Part shown: piece after piece, positions 30,511 to 36,687 of the stretch | How the letters are laid out: each line of letters opens with the position of its first letter | Position numbering within the stretch: the stretch's first letter is position 1 | Assembly (NCBI GenBank): GCA_013054445.1 | Contig: JAAMPI010000464.1 | Span: 1-36,687, forward strand | From: Cudoniella acicularis | Lineage: Eukaryota; Ascomycota; Leotiomycetes; Helotiales; Helotiaceae | Length of the DNA stretch: 36,687 nucleotides | Direction: 5' to 3' | Made by a program: the position numbers and the translations under genes | Notes under the pieces: model-generated | The model's input: the letters and a program-made list of their open reading frames with translations, nothing else | The model's database searches: none | Told to the model about the DNA's origin: nothing

Positions 30511-30812
30511 CAATGTGGAGTGAGAGGAACCAAGTGAAAAGAGAGTTTCGTGGTAGGATTTTTCTGAGCGTGGAATGGATGGGAAGCCATCCAGGTGGTG
30601 TAGTAGACTTACCAGGAACTGAAGCATATCACGAATATTGGACTGATACGGATACCGAAAGGACTCGAGGAAGATATGGTGAAGCAGTTGACGTGAATAG
30701 TCATCAATCCATCAATTCATGCTACTGTATCGAAAAGTGCCATCCCGTGTCGCGCCATTAAACTCCAAAAGGGCAGTCAAACCTAGCCCTCCAGTTTTTC
30801 GAGTTGCCTCGT
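30511..30812. other. Short convergent intergenic region
   Basis: Between the 3' ends of the MYND-type pseudogene (plus) and IMP dehydrogenase (minus). No gene; the 3' untranslated regions of both should lie here. Confidence 0.5.
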
Positions 30813-32646
30813 CTATGCATAAAGCTTCTTCTCGTAACTCTCCATATTAACCCCACCCTCCAATTGTGCGCTCGCTGTTCTCATCTCAAAGCGAGTGGTG
30901 CCGTTCGCAACAGACTCATGCAATTGAGCCAAGCTCTTCTGGCCGCAGTCTTGAAGAGAGTGCTTCAAGCCAGCAGCGAGATAAGGCACGAACTTTGTGA
31001 CCGAACCTCTGTGAGCAACAGCACCAGAGACACCTTGAGCAACGAGCACACTATCCCCCTCGGAAAAGTACCTGGCAGTGCCAGCATTGCTCTTTTGGCT
31101 GTCCTTGGCACCCGCACCGGCTTTCTTGTCTTGCATAGCATCAATGCTGCCCATGCCACGGTAAGCCTTGACCAACTTCCCCTCCCGACTAACGAAAGAG
31201 GTGCCAGGTGACTCTGTTGTTCCAGCAAGCAGACCGCCCATCATAATCGTAGTTGCACCAAGTGCAAGACCCTTGACGATATGACCGACATTTTGAATGC
31301 CACCATCTGCCATGCATGGAACACCAAACTTTGCAGCGAAAGAACTAACATTATAGACCGCGGCTGCTTGAGGTCGACCGACGGCCATAACTTCTTGAGT
31401 GATGCAAGCACTGCCACTACCCATTCCAATTCGAATACCATCAATACCAGCAGCGATCAGAGATGCAGCTTGCTCACGTGTCACGACGTTTCCGCCAATG
31501 ACATCCAAGCTAGGGTATTTCTCCTTGACGTACTTGACCATCTCGATCTGGTAAATGCTGTTACCCTGGCTGCTATCCAATATGACAATGTCCAAACCGG
31601 CGTCAACCAACTTCTGAAGACGGATCTTATCCTCGGGACGGGTACCAATGGCAGCGGCACAGATAAGTTGCTTGGAATCAGGGAGCTTGGATGCAAGAGG
31701 AAAATGAAGGTTCTTGGTCAAATCTGATCTCGAGATCATGGAGACGAGGTTCCCATTTGAGTCCACAATTGGTAACTTGCCCTTCTTGGACTTTGCAAGA
31801 ATGGCGTTCGCCTCCAACAATGTTGTGCCTGCAGCCGCTGTGACCAAGTCGGTGACCATGACGGCGGAAACTGGCTGATCAAGGTTGTCTTCGAATTGAG
31901 TATCGCGATTTGTAACGATGCCAATAAGCTTGGATCCAAGTTTTCCGGTCTCTGTCGCGCAACATTAGCAATTGAAAAAAACATGAGATTCAAAAGAGCT
32001 AGATGCAGAGTGGACTTTTGATCATAAAGAGCATAGATTGTTTCCCCACGACCTTGCGGTCAATACGGATGAACGAAAGTTATTTATAAATTTTGCTAAT
32101 CATAAAAGTATGGTGTGTTGTGTGGAGCAGGAAAGGTTACATACCGGTCACGGGGAAGCCGCCAAAGCCCCATTTAGCCTTCAGGGCTTTGACCTCTCCG
32201 ACTGTGGTATCACGGTGGAGAACGACGGGGTCCAAAATGAATCCATTTTCGAAGCGCTTAACTTTCTGGACCATCTCGGCTTGCTCGTCAGCAGAGCAGT
32301 TATGGTGAATGACACCAAGACCTCCCTGCAGAGCCATGTGAATTGCCATATCGTGTTCGGTCACAGTGTCCATGGGAGAGGACACAAACGGAGTCTTGAG
32401 GGTAATGCGCTTCGTAACTGGCGCTTCGAGGACGACTTCAGAGGCAGGGAAGCCAATGTAGCCGGGGAGAACTAGGAAATCATTGTAGGTCAAGCCGCCG
32501 TGCTTCTTGGAGTCGAGGAGAGACTTGATATCAAGTCCATCGCGCTCTTCGTAGAGCTTCAACACCTCGAGGGCCTTGGTGTGGTCGACGAGCTCCTCCG
32601 CGAAGAAGGCGGGCTGAGATTTGACATCGCCGTTTGTGTGAGGCAT
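30813..32646 (-). CDS. Inosine-5'-monophosphate dehydrogenase
   Basis: IMPDH converts IMP to XMP with NAD, the committed step of guanine nucleotide synthesis, and is the target of mycophenolic acid. Exon 1 (32646-32145) starts [15 protein letters not shown]; exon 2 is 31951-30813. The 193-bp intron (GTATGT...GACAG, with GCTAAT close to the acceptor) joins GFPVT to ETGKLGSKL in frame, giving 546 residues, the usual fungal length. Visible blocks: [32 protein letters not shown], two CBS-type segments between about residues 120 and 240, [15 protein letters not shown] [12 protein letters not shown], the catalytic loop [13 protein letters not shown] (Cys near 350), [25 protein letters not shown], and [10 protein letters not shown]. 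The start at 32646 is chosen over an upstream in-frame ATG because family members begin there. No lesion was found. It is divergent from the IQGAP gene. Confidence 0.96.
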
Positions 32647-34187
32647 GTTGATGTTGAACGGCGCAAGGGAAAAGAGGAGGATAAGATGTTGGAAGAGGTA
32701 GTCGATGCGTATATTAGGGTTGGCAAGGCACAGTCGACGGGTTGAAGTCTCCTTCTCCTTCTCCCAAGTAAGAGGGGAAAGAAGAAACAAAGAATTTTTG
32801 ACGCGGTGAAATTTTAGGTACTCTCGGTGCTCGGAGCGAGCTGTGGGCAGGCTAGGAGAAAGGTTTTCCCGAAGCGAGGGGCGCAGGGCGGGGTGACAAC
32901 CTAAGTACCTATGTACTTCGTACTGTATGTCTCTAGAAAGGTGGAATTCAATTATAAAAATTTAGATATGAAGGAATCATTTAAACGGCCTGTCTCAATC
33001 CATGACCTGATTTTGTGAGCTCTGGAAAGAGTTTCTACAGCATAACCGTGCTCCTCCTGACTCACGTGTAACAGAAAACAAGAGCGCATGGTGCATACTT
33101 CAGAGTATTTCATGACTAGAGAATTGAGATTGAGATTTTTCAGCAAGCAGAAAGGAACCAAGCATGCCAAATATTAATAGCACTGGCATTCTTCTAGTCC
33201 TATCAGAACTCATCATTTTCCGGTATTCTGTACTATGTAGGGTAGGATAAAGTAGCTACGCGTGTGGATTATCACCAATCAACGCGTTGGAAATATGTCG
33301 CTGAATACAACTATCGAGTACAGGGGGAACACTGGCACTTGTAAATTCATTACCAGCGCATAGAATCAAAAAAATCTAGCATGTTTAAAAACTCTCACAG
33401 TTTGTGGTTGTCTGATCCTGGTGTGCTGCCTCCCTTTTCCCTACTGGCTCGGGACGTTGGTGTTGGCCCGTCAAAAGTGGCCAACTATCCATGACCCTGG
33501 CGATTCCACGAGTTGTCCACAAATTGGAGAAATTTAAAAAAAAAACTGTCTTATTAGCGAATTTTCACAATTTTGAGTACATCTATGAATATAACCAGGT
33601 AACACCACTTACGTGTAAAGGGATGTTCAAGAAGTCTCACAGTTTGTGATTGTTTCTCCTCACACGAAGAGGTACGGAGTCCGAACTGCGTGATGTAACT
33701 GCCGGCGTCAATGTTGTTCCTTCTCATTGCCCGGCCAACCGTCACGCTCGCCAATTTTGCCCTTTCCTTCCCTGTCAAGCACCAAGCACCACACCCCTCA
33801 CCACCAAAAAGACATCACTCCGGACGCAGCTTCCAATCTTACGACTCTCCGACAGGCCTCATACCTCATAATAATCTCCGGTCTGCGCTGCCAGCATTCC
33901 TCTCTCCACAACCCACCGTCATCGCATCATCACCATTACCATCTTGCTATAGCTATATTTTCTCCTGCGCTGTGCGCCGCGCCAGAATCGAGTATCAACA
34001 AATCGAACGAAAGTGTCGCGATAATTCTCCTCCAGTGCCATCCACAATACCACAAAGACTCTGCGCAAAATCATTCATCTTGGTGTGGTCGGAAGGACGG
34101 CCTCCGGACTGATGCGTACAACCTAGCTGCTGTCTGCTTCTTGTGACCCGCGATTCTCTATATCAACAAACTCCTCCAAACGCCGTA
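32647..34187. promoter_or_regulatory. Divergent intergenic region between IMPDH and IQGAP
   Basis: 1.5 kb without a convincing gene. It must hold both promoters. A roughly 30-bp sequence around TCTCACAGTTTGTG.TTGT occurs twice (33382-33411 and 33622-33652) with few differences. 33740-34180 is pyrimidine-rich and probably the leader of the IQGAP gene. No TATA box was obvious. Short ORFs on both strands have no motif. Confidence 0.5.
33382..33652. repeat. Pair of 30-bp direct repeats in the IMPDH/IQGAP intergenic region
   Basis: Copies centred on 33396 and 33638 share ATGTT.AA.A and TCTCACAGTTTGTG, then TTGT, and differ at a handful of positions. The spacing is about 242 bases. The function is unknown; they may be shared regulatory sites or the edges of an old duplication. 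Confidence 0.4.
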
Positions 34188-36687
34188 ATGTCTTACCGGT
34201 CACCCCTTCGGCACACGCAAACCGCCGACTACACGCTGTCGCCTACAAAGCGCCAACCCTCGAACGCATCCAACGCATCAACTGTGTCTTCCGCATATTC
34301 AAATAATTCAGGCATTTTCGAGCTGAGTCGCACGAGCACGCTGTCATCAACAGCCTCCAGCGGATACGGTCACAAACGGGGGCTCAGTGAGGCGACTGGT
34401 ATGCGATCGCCAGGCATCGAGAATAGAGGGACGCACAATAGCAGAGGAACTCTCGGCAACATTGAATCAAGCCCGGAAAGCCCATACAAGAGCGCAAGGC
34501 AATCGTTGCGTCCGCTGCCGCAACCACCAGGCCCATCTCCCCCGCCCAGCAGAAATGCCCACCAACACACACGGGGTCAGAGTATGGACAACGTCAAACC
34601 TTCGCCATCTGGATATAATCCGCCTGCAGGCTCCCGACCCAGCGCGATCCGGCCGAATTCCATGATCCTCAGCCGCGCAGACTCGATCAACAGAGGGTCG
34701 AGGACATCTGCTCGGAGTCAGACCATGCAGCATATTCATAGTCCCTTAACCGCGCCCGACCTACAAAGTCTACAACGATCATCTACCAGCCAGCTGCGCA
34801 CGCTATCGAAATTTGCAGAAAGCGCATCTACAGAAGATTTCAGCATCACCTCGCCAGCACAGGAAGTGGTGGGCCTCCACGGCCGTCGAAGACTGCAGCG
34901 GAGTGACAAAGAGCGCGGTGATAAAAATGCGGTTGCCCTCAGCAGGGGAGGTGGTGGCTATGGATGGGAAGGCCGCAACTGGATGGACAAGCAAAGACAG
35001 TTTTTACAAGCATACGAATACCTGTGTCATATTGGCGAAGCGAAGGAATGGATCGAGGATATCTTGCAAAGACAGATACCACCGATTGTCCAACTCGAGG
35101 AGGCTTTGCGAGATGGAGTCACTCTTGCAGAGATTGTTGACTCATTGTATCCCGAACGACGATTACGAATATTTCGATCCCCGAAACTCCAGTTCCGCCA
35201 TTCAGACAACATTGCCATATTCTTCCGATTCCTCGCCGAGGTCGAACTTCCGGACCTATTCCGATTCGAGCTAATCGACCTCTACGAGAAGAAAAACATA
35301 CCTAAAGTGATTTACTGCATTCACGCCCTGAGTTGGCTTTTGTTTCGAAAGGGCATTGTCGATTTCCGAATTGGTAATCTCGTTGGACAGTTAGAGTTCG
35401 AACACCACGAGTTGGAAGCTATGCAGAAGGGCTTGGATAAGGCAGGTGTGAGCATGCCAAGTTTTGGAAATATGGGAGCAGACTTTGGAGTAGAACCAAC
35501 TCCAGAACCTGAACCGGAGCCTGTGGAGAGCGAAGAAGACCGAATAGACCGAGAGTTGGGTGAGAATGAGTTAGCTATAGTTGACCTGCAGGCGCAAATG
35601 CGGGGAGCCGCCGCTCGTATGCGATTAACAGAGGTTATGCACGGGCTTTGGGACTCGGAAGAAATGTTAATCGACCTTCAGTCCAGGATTCGGGGAGACT
35701 TTTCTAGGCAGATTGCAGAATATCGACTTAATATGCGCAAGTTTGCTGTAAACCTTCAAAGCGGCGCACGAGGATTCTTGGTTCGCCAACGACAATCTAA
35801 CCAAGAGTCATTTTGGAAGAGTAGAGAGGGCGATATCCTCAAGCTGCAGAACCTGGTTAGGGCTAAGAAAGCCCGGGATGAGGTACGCATGATGAAGTCT
35901 CAATTGCGACATGAAGAAGTTGGAGTAAGGGAACTGCAAGCCAACATTCGAGGATTTCTTTCTCGAAAAGCTTTAGCAGCGCAGAAGCAGGAAACAAAGA
36001 CTTTGGCTGGGCCAGTTAAGGACTTGCAAGCCGCGATTCGAGGCATGCTGCTGCGAAACCTTATTGCTGATGACCACGAAGATCTTTATCGCCAAGAGAG
36101 TTCTATCAGTGCGATACAGGCTTTCGGCAGAGCCATGCTGACCAGATCCCAGATCTCGCGGCAGAGAGAAGCCCTTGAGGCATCAACGCCGATTTGGAGA
36201 GCACTTCAAGCTATGTCAAGGGGTCAAGCCGTTCGTGTGGGAATTCAAGCAACAAAGGACGAGTTTAAATCTCACAGCCTAGAGGTTACAACATTGCAGG
36301 CTTTCATTCGGGCCGGCGCTGTGCGCCAAGAGGTAGCCGATACCCTCTCCGGTTTGCAACAACATGAGCAATCTGTGTTGGATATTCAAAATCTTGTTCG
36401 TGGTATGCTACTTCGTCGCAGAGTCGCTGCAGACTATGAGTTGTTGGTTGCCCAAACCCCACAAATATCCACTCTTCAAGCTCTCGCTCGTGGATGTTTA
36501 CAAAGACAAGCAACTGGAACTCTTCTCGACGAGCTGGATTCTCATACCGCTGAGATCACAACCCTTCAAGCATTATCCCGTGCTGTCCTGCTACGAAATG
36601 ATATCGGGATGCTCCTTGGCGACCTCGAGGCGGAGGAAGAATCCATTATTGCTCTTCAAGCGGCAGCCCAAGCATGTTTGGTTCGGG
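34188..36687 (+). CDS. IQGAP-family protein (Rng2-like), 5' part, runs off the window
   Basis: IQGAPs are cytokinetic scaffolds; fission yeast Rng2 is needed to assemble the actomyosin ring. One exon is open from ATG 34188 to the last base (833 codons, no stop). Residues 1-260 are Ser/Pro-rich and disordered (MSYRSPLRHTQTADYTLSPT). A calponin-homology domain covers about 265-390: NWMDKQRQFLQAYEYLCHIG, LEEALRDGVTLAEIVDSLYP, HSDNIAIFFRFLAEVELPDL, KNIPKVIYCIHALSWLL. An acidic Glu-Pro linker follows (PTPEPEPEPVESEEDR). From about residue 465, IQ-like units repeat every 25-35 residues to the window end, e.g. LQAQMRGAAARMR, LQANIRGFLSRKA and IQNLVRGMLLRRR; about 13 are visible. The Ras-GAP-related and C-terminal domains expected in the family lie beyond the window. 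IQ motifs bind calmodulin or light chains. Confidence 0.92.
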   Translation, partial: MSYRSPLRHTQTADYTLSPTKRQPSNASNASTVSSAYSNNSGIFELSRTSTLSSTASSGYGHKRGLSEATGMRSPGIENRGTHNSRGTLGNIESSPESPYKSARQSLRPLPQPPGPSPPPSRNAHQHTRGQSMDNVKPSPSGYNPPAGSRPSAIRPNSMILSRADSINRGSRTSARSQTMQHIHSPLTAPDLQSLQRSSTSQLRTLSKFAESASTEDFSITSPAQEVVGLHGRRRLQRSDKERGDKNAVALSRGGGGYGWEGRNWMDKQRQFLQAYEYLCHIGEAKEWIEDILQRQIPPIVQLEEALRDGVTLAEIVDSLYPERRLRIFRSPKLQFRHSDNIAIFFRFLAEVELPDLFRFELIDLYEKKNIPKVIYCIHALSWLLFRKGIVDFRIGNLVGQLEFEHHELEAMQKGLDKAGVSMPSFGNMGADFGVEPTPEPEPEPVESEEDRIDRELGENELAIVDLQAQMRGAAARMRLTEVMHGLWDSEEMLIDLQSRIRGDFSRQIAEYRLNMRKFAVNLQSGARGFLVRQRQSNQESFWKSREGDILKLQNLVRAKKARDEVRMMKSQLRHEEVGVRELQANIRGFLSRKALAAQKQETKTLAGPVKDLQAAIRGMLLRNLIADDHEDLYRQESSISAIQAFGRAMLTRSQISRQREALEASTPIWRALQAMSRGQAVRVGIQATKDEFKSHSLEVTTLQAFIRAGAVRQEVADTLSGLQQHEQSVLDIQNLVRGMLLRRRVAADYELLVAQTPQISTLQALARGCLQRQATGTLLDELDSHTAEITTLQALSRAVLLRNDIGMLLGDLEAEEESIIALQAAAQACLVR
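35575..36687 (+). repeat. About 13 tandem IQ-like motifs in the IQGAP gene
   Basis: Each unit centres on [IL]Q...RG or RA followed by [LAV].R. Most have Leu-Gln instead of the classical Ile-Gln and several lack the second basic residue (for example LQALSRAVLLRND). The spacing is 24-48 residues, and the array continues past the window end. Confidence 0.75.

Noticed and set aside
30965..32475. Plus-strand and alternative-frame ORFs over IMPDH
   Set aside because: They are shadows of a strongly conserved minus-strand gene and have no family content.
34384..34739. Minus-strand ORFs over the IQGAP N-terminus
   Set aside because: They are antisense shadows of the Ser/Pro-rich disordered region of the open plus-strand frame.
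1..36687. tRNA or rRNA genes
   Set aside because: I looked for GGTTCAAATCC/GGTTCGAATCC-type T-arms with a partner acceptor stem and found none that folds; no rRNA-like conserved blocks were seen.

Overview
The window looks like nuclear DNA of a filamentous ascomycete. It has short spliceosomal introns (50-193 bp, GT...AG, several with CTAAC- or GCTAAT-like branch sites), HET-domain genes, a Clr5-ankyrin gene, a fungal IMP dehydrogenase, an IQGAP (Rng2-type) gene, and AT-rich degenerate repeat tracts between gene islands. A Leotiomycetes-like source is my guess from the gene families; the sequence does not prove it.

Layout. 1-231: 3' end of a secreted-type protein. 874-1582: isoprenylcysteine methyltransferase-like gene with one frameshift. 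1840-3400: degenerate DNA with a few protein remnants. 3410-5847 (minus): HET-ankyrin pseudogene whose HET half carries two nonsense codons, a frameshift and a 229-bp insertion with target duplication. 5848-9200: no convincing intact gene, one 'GCTCAGG' repeat array and a possible BTB fragment. 9204-11339: two decayed genes, a TCD1-like E1-family enzyme and a small membrane protein. 11858-14458 (minus): intact 866-residue HET protein with N-terminal membrane segments. 14890-17335: PARP-finger-like two-exon gene lying between two inverted repeat arrays. 17.3-21.1 kb: degenerate transposon land, including a Mutator-like transposase remnant interrupted by an LTR-like segment. 21937-24083 (minus): Clr5-ankyrin gene with one frameshift. 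24441-24650: 103-bp tandem repeat. 25134-25723: small two-exon gene. 27772-28502: secreted two-exon protein. 29244-30510: decayed MYND-finger protein. 30813-32646 (minus): IMP dehydrogenase. 34188-36687: 5' part of IQGAP, running off the window.

Two themes stand out. First, conserved housekeeping genes (IMPDH, IQGAP) sit at the right end, while the left two thirds is an accessory, transposon-rich region full of self/non-self type genes (HET, HET-ankyrin, Clr5-ankyrin) and pseudogenes. Second, many frames are broken by single-base indels in or beside short homopolymers. In four genes (HET-ankyrin, TCD1-like, small membrane protein, MYND) these come with in-frame stop codons and look like real decay. 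In two genes (ICMT-like, Clr5-ankyrin) the homopolymer indel is the only lesion, so an assembly error cannot be excluded.

No tRNA, rRNA or CRISPR array was recognised. All family assignments come from reading motifs by eye; no database search was run.
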